Shown in pieces: positions 56,309-64,000 of a stretch of DNA of 64,000 nucleotides (the first letter of the stretch is position 1; each line of letters starts with the position of its first letter). The notes beneath the pieces were generated by a model. It saw only the letters and a program-made list of their open reading frames with translations, was not told the DNA's origin and did no database searches. Origin of the DNA: a virus; the IMG/VR virus record IMGVR_UViG_3300005842_000010, positions 1-64,000 of that record; one strand, written 5' to 3'. The position numbers and the translations under genes were made by a program.

Positions 56309-56637
56309 ACGACCAAGAGTTAAACTACCAAACAGAGCGGGCCTCGAAGTATCGCGAATTGTCCAAGGTGCGTAATGAGATTTACGCAGCCATAAAAACC
56401 ATAACCGCCGAGGACAAAACCGGACCATGCGGCCAAGGTCCCTTCACAGGAAACGCCAGCGAGTCAAGACAGGTCGCATACATGCGGATAGGATTCTCCT
56501 GTACGCGCGGAGGTGCCGATCCAGTCGAAATATACATTGCGGATCTTCACATTGAGGCATGGGATCTTGGGCGTGCGCTGGAAAGCATGTTGAGAGCTGC
56601 CCTTGTTCCGGTTAACGAGGCGATTGAGAAGCTATGA
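56305..56637 (+). CDS. Hypothetical protein, 110 aa
   Basis: Helix-strand-helix: RASKYRELSKVRNEIYAAIK, then SRQVAYMRIGFSCTRGGADP and EAWDLGRALESMLRAALV. ATGA overlaps upstream and downstream. Unknown. Confidence 0.55.
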   Translation: MNDQELNYQTERASKYRELSKVRNEIYAAIKTITAEDKTGPCGQGPFTGNASESRQVAYMRIGFSCTRGGADPVEIYIADLHIEAWDLGRALESMLRAALVPVNEAIEKL

Positions 56638-57533
56638 AAGCCAAGGACGCATTCGCCCAGTTCCTAAAAGTGCGGCAATCGATCTGCACGCAAACCACCC
56701 TCGACATCTATCGGTGGATGCTGGTTGATTTTTTCAAGCACATTGACCCAAAGACGCTCGTGACCGAGATCGATCAGGGAATGATCGCTGGCTGGATTCA
56801 GAAGCTCCGCGAGGACGGTATCAATCCGAACACCATTCGCAAAAAGCTGGGCATCCTGGGTGTATTCTTTGGCTGGTGCCGTAACAGTGACCTGCTCGAC
56901 GTGCAGAGCGATCCGCTTGTGGGCGTGCCAGTTGTCCGAAAGGCGGACACTCAGAAAGTGCCGTTCACCTGGGAACAGTTCCAGGCTGTGCTCACGTTCG
57001 CAAAAGCCAACCGCACGCGCCGTAGCTATGATTGGGAACACATTTGCACGCTCGCCTGGCATACCGGACTGCGATTGTCCGATTGCTGCTGCCTCCAATG
57101 GTCGCAAGTTGACTTTATCAGTGACGTGATAATGGCCCGTCCCAAAAAGCTCGAATTCAAACGGCAAGAGCTGGTGATCCCGATGCACCCAGATCTGCGA
57201 GCCCACTTATTGACGAGGTATAGCGCACGCACAAACGAGGAATGGGTTACGCCCGAGTTGAGGATTGTTTACTTGTCCCGTGCGTACAACATAAAGAAAG
57301 CCTTTCGGGCACTCTGCGATAAGCTGGGGTATCGGCAGTACAGCATGCACTCATTTCGCCACGGGTTCATAACTCGCCTACTTAATGCGGGAGCGAGCGC
57401 AGAAGTGGTTAGGCAAATGACAGGCCAGTCTTTGGCAACATTGTCCACCTATGCCCACATTTCAGTTGATGCTAAAAGAGCAGCTCTTGAAATGGCCGAT
57501 CAGCCATCACAATCCAAACGTATCACCGCATGA
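56634..57533 (+). CDS. int: Tyrosine recombinase (integrase)
   Basis: The 299-residue protein has an N-terminal SAM-like arm domain (residues 1-100, DAFAQFLKVRQ...) and a catalytic domain with the full set: Arg147 (HTGLRLSD), Lys171-172 (ARPKKLEFKRQEL), His239 and Arg242 (HSFRHGF), His/Trp-position region, and Tyr273 (STYAHI). It suggests integration or circularisation. No attachment site was seen nearby. Confidence 0.9.
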   Translation: MKAKDAFAQFLKVRQSICTQTTLDIYRWMLVDFFKHIDPKTLVTEIDQGMIAGWIQKLREDGINPNTIRKKLGILGVFFGWCRNSDLLDVQSDPLVGVPVVRKADTQKVPFTWEQFQAVLTFAKANRTRRSYDWEHICTLAWHTGLRLSDCCCLQWSQVDFISDVIMARPKKLEFKRQELVIPMHPDLRAHLLTRYSARTNEEWVTPELRIVYLSRAYNIKKAFRALCDKLGYRQYSMHSFRHGFITRLLNAGASAEVVRQMTGQSLATLSTYAHISVDAKRAALEMADQPSQSKRITA

Positions 57534-58243
57534 AAAGTGATGGTTTAACCAATCGCGTGAGATCTTATCGGAAGCATAGAGTAAGAATTCTTTACGAATT
57601 GGCCCAAAAAAGAAAAGCGAATCTCGAAAAAGCTCGCATGCGAGATCGGGCCTACTATCAGAAGCACAAGGCGAAAGACAATGCTGCCTGCGCTCGTTAT
57701 TTAGAAAAACATAGGGAAGAAATCAACGCCAGGAAGCGACGCCATTATAAAGCGAATAGGGATCGTATTTTGGCCGAACATGCCGCGAAGTGGCGCAAAG
57801 ATATTGAAGCGTCACGAAAAAAGGCTCGCGAACAAAATCAGAAGCATAAGATTAAAAACAATGCGAGAGGGCGCGAGAAATACCGGAACAATCGGGAATA
57901 TCACATTGGGCGTGTTAAGGCGTATTTTCAAAACCATCCCGAGGTAGCGCAAGCATTAAGGGCGAAGAGGCGCGCAAGAAAGATTGGCTCTGTAATAAAC
58001 CCGGATGCTGTATTGCAGTACGAGAAATCGATCAGAGCAAAAAAATCAGCCGTTTGCTACTGGTGTAAGGGGCGATTTCCGATCTCCGAGATTCACATTG
58101 ATCATATTGTTGCCTTAGCCCTTGGAGGCCCGCACGCCCTATCAAATTTGTGCGTTAGTTGTGAGACGTGCAATTTGAAGAAAAACGCAAAACCGCTAAG
58201 CACATGGGCGCCGTTACTTTCAGAGCCCACATTGCCACTTTAA
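57530..58243 (+). CDS. HNH endonuclease with long basic coiled region
   Basis: About 150 residues of Lys/Arg/Glu repeats (KARMRDRAYYQKHKAKDNAA, then RRHYKANRDRILAEH), followed by HNH: CYWCKGRFPISEIHIDHIVA, then LALGGPHALSNLCVSCETCN. The layout is like the HNH gene at 11 kb. ATGA overlap with the integrase. A homing endonuclease. Confidence 0.85.
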   Translation: MKSDGLTNRVRSYRKHRVRILYELAQKRKANLEKARMRDRAYYQKHKAKDNAACARYLEKHREEINARKRRHYKANRDRILAEHAAKWRKDIEASRKKAREQNQKHKIKNNARGREKYRNNREYHIGRVKAYFQNHPEVAQALRAKRRARKIGSVINPDAVLQYEKSIRAKKSAVCYWCKGRFPISEIHIDHIVALALGGPHALSNLCVSCETCNLKKNAKPLSTWAPLLSEPTLPL

Positions 58244-58248
58244 TTTTT

Positions 58249-58917
58249 ATGCCCACGATATACGGCTACCATGCCGACGTTCCCGATCTGGTTCGAATGG
58301 ACGAGTTAAAGTTAGTAACCCTCTTTCGTCATCGATGGGAGGACGCTGGCTGGACTCCTTTTATTCTCAATGAATGGATCGCTATGAAGCATCCATATTT
58401 TGAAGAATACAATCGGGCGATATCAGCGCTGCCTTCAGTTAATCCAGACGGTTACGAAAGGGCCTGTTGGATGCGCCACCTAGCCCTCGCCCAGGTTGGC
58501 GGAGGATACATGGCCGATACCGATCTTATCCATTACCCTGTAAAGGAAGAAATCACACTCGCCGAAATGGAAGCGCCTCGCTTACAAATGTTCGACTTGC
58601 ATACGCCATCACTGATCTACGCCAGCAAAGAGGTTGCCGAGAAGCTTTGCCGCGAGTTCGCTAGTGGAAAATGGGGCAAGCGTGATATCGGCGGCCGTGA
58701 GCATTATTCCGACATGTACGCCCTGGAGGATCTGGGCGCTATCGAGAATGATGGCACCATGGCTGATCCAGAGCGCTACTTGATCGAACATCACGATCTT
58801 GTGCGCAACTACGGCACCGAGGGATGGGAAACGGCGCCGTTCGTGCACTACTCGAAAGATGCGATGGCGCGAGCCGACAAGCTGCCCAAGTGGAGGCACA
58901 TTCCGAAGCTGAGATAA
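58249..58917 (+). CDS. Glycosyltransferase-like protein 2 (DxD), 222 aa
   Basis: The start is set at ATG 58249. WMRHLALAQVGGGYMADTDL carries the GT-A DxD site as in GT32-like enzymes, and a PTIYGYHADVPDLVRMDELK start with WEDAGWTPFILNE suits the nucleotide-binding side. The substrate is unknown. Confidence 0.7.
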   Translation: MPTIYGYHADVPDLVRMDELKLVTLFRHRWEDAGWTPFILNEWIAMKHPYFEEYNRAISALPSVNPDGYERACWMRHLALAQVGGGYMADTDLIHYPVKEEITLAEMEAPRLQMFDLHTPSLIYASKEVAEKLCREFASGKWGKRDIGGREHYSDMYALEDLGAIENDGTMADPERYLIEHHDLVRNYGTEGWETAPFVHYSKDAMARADKLPKWRHIPKLR

Positions 58918-58975
58918 CAATGCGCTAATTATTCCCCATATAGCCGCATGGGAGCGCAGAGATGGCGGCCAGTAT

Positions 58976-59185
58976 ATGCGAAAGAAAAATCATGCACCGT
59001 CAGTCAGAATCACAATCACGGTCCCGACGCAAGTTCGAGATTATCTCGGACAACTCGTCAGCATCGGGCTTCATGGCTCAACCGTGGCCGATGTTGCCGC
59101 GCAACTCATCTTCGAGCAGCTTCGTGTTGATCTAAAACATCGCCGCGTGAAACTGATTGAACAATCCGCACCGAGAGAGGAATGA
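58976..59185 (+). CDS. Ribbon-helix-helix-like protein, 69 aa
   Basis: VRITITVPTQVRDYLGQLVS, then IGLHGSTVADVAAQLIFEQL: one strand and two helices in Arc/CopG order. Likely DNA-binding regulator of the accessory operon. Confidence 0.6.
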   Translation: MRKKNHAPSVRITITVPTQVRDYLGQLVSIGLHGSTVADVAAQLIFEQLRVDLKHRRVKLIEQSAPREE

Positions 59186-59496
59186 GCACTCCAATCGAAA
59201 TGCTTTCCCATGACGGTCGCAAGATCCCGATCTCGCACTGTCCAACCTGCAAATATCCAATGGACTGCGGAACGTCCACAAACGGGCCGGAAACTAAACG
59301 TCCTGGTCCTGGTGACTTCTCGCTTTGCCTGAGATGTGGCGAGGTTCTTATTTACGATGCTGAAATGCGGCTTGTCATTCCTACGGTTCAAAACCTGCTT
59401 GATCTCGGAGAATCGAATCGCACATGGCTGGAGTACGTTCAGTTGAAAATTAGGAGAGAGAGGCCGCTCGCAGGCAAACCGGAACCGATTGAATGA
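59182..59496 (+). CDS. Zinc-ribbon protein, 104 aa
   Basis: Two cysteine pairs, CPTCKYPMDCG and CLRCGEVL, about 27 residues apart. ATGA overlaps. Unknown function; common in phages. Confidence 0.6.
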   Translation: MSTPIEMLSHDGRKIPISHCPTCKYPMDCGTSTNGPETKRPGPGDFSLCLRCGEVLIYDAEMRLVIPTVQNLLDLGESNRTWLEYVQLKIRRERPLAGKPEPIE

Positions 59497-60272
59497 AAAC
59501 CCTCATGCTCGTAATTACGCACCCGGAGGCACAGGCGACCTTGCTCCAAAACGCCGCGACGTGGGCCGTGGCAAATTGCGACGTTTACGGTGTAGAGCAC
59601 GAGGACCGCCCGCCGATGCAGTGGCCGGCGGAAACAAAGAGCGTGCTGCGTATCGGAACAGGGCTCGCACGCGCGTACGGTCCGGGCAATCCGCTTCTCA
59701 CAAGATTCCTAAAAGTGTTCAAGTGGTGCGCCAGTAATGCGGAGGCGCTCGACTACAACGTTTTTTGTATTTCTGAGGCTGATGTTATTTTTGTTCGCCC
59801 AGTGCCAGAATGGCCGATGCTTCCACTTGGAACGCGGGCAGGCGGTAAGAGTGAAGGGTTTCTTGGAAGCAGTTACTTTCATCCGCCATGGCTAATTTCA
59901 TGGGAAGATATGTGCGCCATCGTTCGATACAGCGAGCGATTACTGAGTGTCGGCTTGGATGAGCGCGGGTTTCCAGATCGGTTCATTGGACTGCTTTCAG
60001 ATTTGTATCCAGACGTTGGGTTTCAGGACTCTGGCAACTACTCCCAGAACACGCTCGATCAGCCGCACTACATGGCCGAAGCGATTGCGGCAGTGAAGCG
60101 ACCTACAACATGGGCTTGTCATGGTTGCAAAACAAAATCTCAATACGATGCGTTGATTGAAGCTTTGGCACCGATGACTTTAACAACAACCGGAAAGTGC
60201 AAGGCATGCGGAACGACTATCAGCCCGCATGTTGAGTTTTGCCTTAACTGCACGGGAGAAAACGAGCGATGA
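59493..60272 (+). CDS. Glycosyltransferase-like protein 3 with zinc ribbon, 259 aa
   Basis: GT-A-like: LMLVITHPEAQATLLQNAAT, then YNVFCISEADVIFVRPVP, an acidic D-x-D-like metal region. The last 40 residues form a zinc ribbon (CKACGTTISPHVEFCLNC), unusual for a glycosyltransferase. Coupled upstream and downstream by ATGA. Confidence 0.55.
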   Translation: MKTLMLVITHPEAQATLLQNAATWAVANCDVYGVEHEDRPPMQWPAETKSVLRIGTGLARAYGPGNPLLTRFLKVFKWCASNAEALDYNVFCISEADVIFVRPVPEWPMLPLGTRAGGKSEGFLGSSYFHPPWLISWEDMCAIVRYSERLLSVGLDERGFPDRFIGLLSDLYPDVGFQDSGNYSQNTLDQPHYMAEAIAAVKRPTTWACHGCKTKSQYDALIEALAPMTLTTTGKCKACGTTISPHVEFCLNCTGENER

Positions 60273-60479
60273 TTATTTGGGTAATATACAATCGTCCAGA
60301 AGATTTTCCGGATCACTTTGTCGTGCGACGGCAAGAATGCGAAGGAGGAAAAACCTCTTACGGAATGGCTCACACGTTTAATACCCTGGCGGATGCCCGC
60401 GCTCATGTACCCCCCTGGTTATTTTTGCGTTGCCCGCTCTCCCGAAGATGTTCCGTGCATTGTAGAAACGTGGATATGA
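60269..60479 (+). pseudogene. Small protein gene split at a C6 run
   Basis: Frame 0 starts MIIWVIYNRPEDFPDHFVVR; after the C6 run at 60410-60415 the +1 frame gives GYFCVARSPEDVPCIVETWI and a TGA that overlaps the next ATG. Five Cs instead of six would give one intact protein of about 69 residues of a family common in phages. Without the shift the frame fuses into the next gene. Confidence 0.65.
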
Positions 60480-61345
60480 AGAAATTGCTAGTGAGTTACT
60501 CAAATTGCCAAGGTTCTGGAATTTGTCATTTTCTCAAGCGAACACCCCTCGCCGACGAGTTCGAGTGGACTCATTGGAACAATTACCAACTGATCCTGCT
60601 CGAACAGGATCGCGCCGCGTGCTTCGAGTCGCTTAAGGCTGCGGACGTAGTTTTGTTTCAGCCCACCAGCGATCTCCACTGCATCGACGGGTTCACAATT
60701 CCTGACTCAGACACACTGTTTGCGAGTTTGCTGCGACCGAACGCGATCAAGATCAGCTATTGCTACCAATTCAATCATGGCTTCTTCCCCATCGTTCGCC
60801 TCGGCCCCGGCTTCGATGGTTGGGTGACGAGCGAGCAGGTTCGTCAGCTCGTGAAACATAATCATCCATGGATCAACTTTGAAACCGATCGCCCAACGTT
60901 CAGCCTGCTGCATCCTCAAAACGTTTCCTTCGACTGCGCTCGCCGCTTTTGTGAAAATTTAGCTGAGCAGTCTCGCCGTGAGCAATCAGTTGATATTCGT
61001 ATGACCGATTTCATCCTGGCTAATTTCCAGACACGGCGGCTTTTCCTCACGCAGAATCATCCTTCGAGTGTGATGTTCGCTGAATTGGCGCGGCGAATTA
61101 TATCCTATCTAGTCGAACCATTTGGTCTTTGGGGCATGGTGCGGCCTTACGAAAAGGACAGCCCGTCGATAGAGGAACGCATCGCGCCAATTCAGTGGAC
61201 CGACATCAACGAGTCCAACCTCCCCGGCATGCTGCCCGTTCACCCTGCTGTGGTTAGGGAATTGAATCTCAAATACCCAGCGGACACCGATTGCAGCGTC
61301 TATCGCACGTGGCTCGAACAAATGATCTCGGAGGCGGCGCAATGA
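60476..61345 (+). CDS. WcbI-like polysaccharide acetyltransferase
   Basis: Start ATG 60476 in ATGA overlap. KLLVSYSNCQGSGICHFLKR has the N-C-Q-G catalytic start of WcbI proteins (capsule acetyltransferase family PF18588). Later HNHPWINFETDRPTFSLLHP, then QNHPSSVMFAELARRIISYL. It probably modifies a capsular or cell-surface glycan with the neighbouring glycosyltransferases. Confidence 0.7.
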   Translation: MKKLLVSYSNCQGSGICHFLKRTPLADEFEWTHWNNYQLILLEQDRAACFESLKAADVVLFQPTSDLHCIDGFTIPDSDTLFASLLRPNAIKISYCYQFNHGFFPIVRLGPGFDGWVTSEQVRQLVKHNHPWINFETDRPTFSLLHPQNVSFDCARRFCENLAEQSRREQSVDIRMTDFILANFQTRRLFLTQNHPSSVMFAELARRIISYLVEPFGLWGMVRPYEKDSPSIEERIAPIQWTDINESNLPGMLPVHPAVVRELNLKYPADTDCSVYRTWLEQMISEAAQ

Positions 61346-61578
61346 CTGTGCGTTTTTGGAAGAAGGGCTCGCGAAAGGACGTGAAAGACCGAATGCTTTG
61401 CAAGCGTGAATTAAACTTCATCCCGTCAAATGGTGACCAGGTGTTTATTGATACTGATAACTTCAAAGGAACAACTCTAGTTGCCCATCGCACCTTTTCG
61501 TTTCGAGAGATTCCATTCAGCACATCGTCTGCTGCACAAAATCACGATACCGTGGACATTTACCTTTCACTTGTATGA
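61342..61578 (+). CDS. Hypothetical protein, 78 aa
   Basis: Start set at ATG 61342 in ATGA overlap. Beta-rich: NFIPSNGDQVFIDTDNFKGT, then LVAHRTFSFREIPFST. Unknown. Confidence 0.55.
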   Translation: MTVRFWKKGSRKDVKDRMLCKRELNFIPSNGDQVFIDTDNFKGTTLVAHRTFSFREIPFSTSSAAQNHDTVDIYLSLV

Positions 61579-62015
61579 GCGAGATCCATCACCAGGGCGG
61601 AGCGCCCGAGCCTGAGTCAGTCAAAGCTCTCTCACGGAAGCTTGCCGCTCTCAACAATGGCGACCTGTCAGATCCTGAGAAAGTGCTCAAGATCTACGGC
61701 GATTTCCGCTGGAATCTGAAAAAGGCTTCGATGATCGGCGATGTTACCTATCGCGACATCGACGTGATGCTCGACGCCGTGATCAAGCGGATCGAGAAGC
61801 AGATCAAAAACGAAACGGTCCGGGCGGCCGCGCTTCTGAAATTCACCCAGGCGAAAACCAAGCTGTCTGAGTTCATGGAGGATGAGGATATGCGTGCGAC
61901 AATATGTCACATCCATGAATTACCTTTTTTCCTTTGTCCGTGCCCCAAAGACCCATTACCGGAGAAGCCCGGGCCCTCGCCGGACCCTGGGGACTCGGGC
62001 AGCGCCAAGCCTTAA
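61575..62015 (+). CDS. Hypothetical helical protein with Pro-rich tail
   Basis: Helical core (LMLDAVIKRIEKQIKNET-like DVMLDAVIKRIEKQIKNE, then AAALLKFTQAKTKLSEFMED), then a Cys/Pro-rich end (CPCPKDPLPEKPGPSPDPGD). It overlaps the convergent virion gene by 60 nt in a GC-rich segment. Possible small terminase by size and coil, but unproven. Confidence 0.5.
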   Translation: MSEIHHQGGAPEPESVKALSRKLAALNNGDLSDPEKVLKIYGDFRWNLKKASMIGDVTYRDIDVMLDAVIKRIEKQIKNETVRAAALLKFTQAKTKLSEFMEDEDMRATICHIHELPFFLCPCPKDPLPEKPGPSPDPGDSGSAKP

Positions 62016-64000
62016 CCCGCGCCCTACACGCAACGTCGGTCCCCGACGGCCAGTTCCCACCCGCGGACGCCTCGGCGCCAGGGTTCGGCGACCTGAAAGC
62101 GCTTGGCTGCGCGGGGAAAACGTTCTAGGACGAGTTGACCCACCATATCCACCCACCCCAGCCGATCCGGCTTGCGTAGCGCCCTGGCGCGCCTCACCGC
62201 TGGCGGCTGTGGCGCGAGACGGAGTATCCACTCCGATATCTGACAAAGCCTGCTTATTAGCCCGTTTGTAGGCTGACTGAGCCTCTTTGGCTGTGGCTTC
62301 CGGACCAAGATCGGCTAATTCCTGCTTGAGATATTGCCCACGAGCCACTGTGTAGCTCTGCAACTCCTTATCAGTCATCGGCCTAAACTTGCCGTCGATG
62401 GCATAGCCACGGTTAGGATCGATGGAAGGCGGGCGCCAGCCGTTGGCGAAGAGCGCCTGGTAAGCCGCCGCGCCTTCCCGGGCCTTATCGTTAATCGGCA
62501 CGAGGTTATTGCCGCCGGTAAGGATTTCCGTCACTCGCTGAACGGCGTTACCGCTACCGACCGGATCGCCAAGGAAGTTGACCTGAGCCGACCCGCTGGA
62601 CTTGAGCGGCATGAAATAGTCCCAAACCGAGGCTGTTCGGGTATCCAGCACCACACCGTTTGCCATCCTTAGAACCTCCTGTATTCCAGGCTGGTACGGA
62701 GACAGCGCGCTGGCTATTGATGAAATGGACTTCTCTACATGAAATGTACCCTGCTCCGAGAACGCGCTAAGCAATCCGGAGATAGTTCTGCCGCTGGTTA
62801 ATGCCCGCCAAGCTGCACTCATGGCCGCGGCAAGATAATCACCAGTGCTTCGCTCACGTATCTTTCCGGGTTCAATCCCAAGCTTTTCAGCCTCGGCATT
62901 CAGCTTGTCCTGGGCCTTCTTCTCATTGGCGCCGAGGTCGTGAATTGCCGCGCCAGCGCTCAGCCCTGGCGCAAACATGGCCGCCCAACCGACATTCAGG
63001 CTCAATCGGATATGTTTGCCGTCTCCGGTAGGGATATCCACCTGCCCAGGCTTCCAGCCCATACGGTCCCACAGTTGCCGTTCTTCTTTGTCCTTCGGCC
63101 AAGCTAGGCGAACGATAATGAATCCGGCGGCAACCAATAGATACATTGCAATTTGCCCAAGTATTCCAATGCCAGCCTCGACTTTGCGCTGTTTGCGCTG
63201 CTCGGGATACTTGTAGAACGGGGATCCTCCCTTAGCTATGCCATCTTCACCAAGCTCTCGCTCGTCAACACCGAACCAGCCGGGCTTGAATCCGAGCCCA
63301 ACCCAAGTCAGCTTGCGATTGAGCATGATCCCGATGGCGTTGCCAAATCGCGTCATGGCCGTTATGCCGATACCGATCGGCAACCCAGCTATACCTGCAC
63401 CTGAAATGTTGCGCCCCAACTTTGAGACATCGCGCATAATGCTTGCTGCTGTGCCACCAACCCCGCCCTCTTCGCGCTCATTCCAGGCGTTCGTTTCGAG
63501 CATGAACATGTTGCGATTCCGGTAATCGTCAGCATCCATCCCAATCGTTCTCATGCGCTCGTATGCTTTGGCCTCCGCAATCCTCCAGGCGGCATGACTA
63601 ACGGCCCGCTTGGTCGTTTCCTTGCCAGCCCCTTCAAGGAATAGCTTCGCCATCTCTGTCGCCAATACCGCTTCGAGCTTCGGGTCTCCAACGACGAAAT
63701 CCGCCTTTGCTTCCGCCTCTAACTCAGTCATTCCATTGGCGCGCATTGCACGCACGACCTGTTGATGCATCTCTTGATGAACCAGCGGCACGCCCTGAAA
63801 CTGATCGAGTGATTGGGCAATCACGTAGCCAATCTTGTGAAATGTCGCAAACTTGAGCAGAAAGGCTTTTGCGTGCTCACCCTTGGCGTCGAGTTCATCC
63901 GCCCGCTGCATCATTTTGTCATAGATGCTTACCCGTTGCATGATCGCAGCGACGTTCCGGCCCTGATTGGCGCCGGTAACCACCGCGCCAGCGGCACTCA
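61956..64000 (-). CDS. Giant internal virion/ejection protein, C-terminal part
   Basis: The frame is open to the right edge, so the N-terminus is missing; over 680 codons are visible. It is helical with AFLLKFATFHKIGYVIAQSL, a large hydrophobic segment (GILGQIAMYLLVAAGFIIVR) followed by WPKDKEERQLWDRMGWKPGQ, and RALTSGRTISGLLSAFSEQG, then SPYQPGIQEVLRMANGVVLD. This is typical of large internal/ejection proteins of podovirus-like phages. The last 60 residues are Arg/Pro/Gly-rich and read through the convergent gene overlap. It belongs to the same late operon as the left edge. Confidence 0.7.
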   Translation of the reverse strand, partial: SAAGAVVTGANQGRNVAAIMQRVSIYDKMMQRADELDAKGEHAKAFLLKFATFHKIGYVIAQSLDQFQGVPLVHQEMHQQVVRAMRANGMTELEAEAKADFVVGDPKLEAVLATEMAKLFLEGAGKETTKRAVSHAAWRIAEAKAYERMRTIGMDADDYRNRNMFMLETNAWNEREEGGVGGTAASIMRDVSKLGRNISGAGIAGLPIGIGITAMTRFGNAIGIMLNRKLTWVGLGFKPGWFGVDERELGEDGIAKGGSPFYKYPEQRKQRKVEAGIGILGQIAMYLLVAAGFIIVRLAWPKDKEERQLWDRMGWKPGQVDIPTGDGKHIRLSLNVGWAAMFAPGLSAGAAIHDLGANEKKAQDKLNAEAEKLGIEPGKIRERSTGDYLAAAMSAAWRALTSGRTISGLLSAFSEQGTFHVEKSISSIASALSPYQPGIQEVLRMANGVVLDTRTASVWDYFMPLKSSGSAQVNFLGDPVGSGNAVQRVTEILTGGNNLVPINDKAREGAAAYQALFANGWRPPSIDPNRGYAIDGKFRPMTDKELQSYTVARGQYLKQELADLGPEATAKEAQSAYKRANKQALSDIGVDTPSRATAASGEARQGATQAGSAGVGGYGGSTRPRTFSPRSQALSGRRTLAPRRPRVGTGRRGPTLRVGRGLRLGAARVPRVRRGPGLLR

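Noticed and set aside
56664-57206. Minus-strand ORF inside the integrase gene
   Set aside because: The plus frame holds the complete tyrosine recombinase catalytic set.

Overview
The window is a continuous stretch of a tailed double-stranded DNA phage genome (Caudoviricetes) with a podovirus-like set of virion genes. It carries a large terminase, a large portal, a scaffold-like protein, a capsid candidate and large internal-virion-like proteins, and no tape measure or sheath was recognised. A Verrucomicrobiota host is suggested by inference from style: a pre-peptidase C-terminal domain gene, He_PIG and Fn3-like domains, SBBP-type propeller repeats and Tat/Sec-exported proteins of the kind common in that phylum. 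A tyrosine recombinase suggests a temperate life style. Genes are packed tightly, mostly with 4-nt ATGA or GTGA start/stop overlaps. I used those overlaps to correct several starts and to find small genes of 22 to 57 codons.

Layout. (1) 1-18.97 kb, minus strand: the late operon reads from a promoter at 18.98-19.01 kb through portal, scaffold, capsid, tail and accessory genes and off the left edge. (2) 19.0-20.9 kb, plus strand: a GroES-like co-chaperonin and the large terminase. (3) 20.9-37.07 kb, minus strand: host-interaction and lysis-like genes. These include a lysyl-oxidase-domain protein, an SBBP propeller, a papain-like peptidase, lipoproteins, holin-like proteins and a 1159-residue spike with a GH27-like domain and YadA-like repeats; two antisense HNH genes interrupt it. 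(4) 37.1-49.2 kb, plus strand: recombination (ERF, YqaJ, SbcC-like, RusA-like), replication (initiator with iterons inside the gene, DnaC-like loader), a Dam-type methylase and many small genes. (5) 49.2-51.98 kb: an RNA-rich, protein-poor island with an initiator-like tRNA, two HNH genes, a parS-like palindrome and a strong promoter plus hairpin. (6) 51.98-53.1 kb, minus strand: a small operon. (7) 53.3-62.0 kb, plus strand: accessory genes, integrase, three glycosyltransferase-like proteins and a WcbI-type protein. (8) 62-64 kb, minus strand: the C-terminal part of a giant internal virion protein that runs off the right edge.

Genes at both edges point the same way (minus). This fits a circular map in which the late operon leaves at position 1 and re-enters at 64000, so the full genome is longer than the window.

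The most notable points are these. A repeated promoter/start element (TTGACA, 31-33 nt, ATGAACGTTGCAA) opens three transcription units and implies leaderless mRNAs. An iteron origin lies inside the initiator gene. An Acb2/Tad1-like putative signal-molecule sponge and a DHH phosphoesterase are present. Also notable are the phage lysyl oxidase, a capsid with an N-terminal membrane region and a separate paralogue of its N-terminal segment, a probable capsid RBS-sequestering hairpin, an RNA island, and at least three genes split between frames, two of them at 6-nt homopolymers. All function calls come from reading the sequence; no database search was run.
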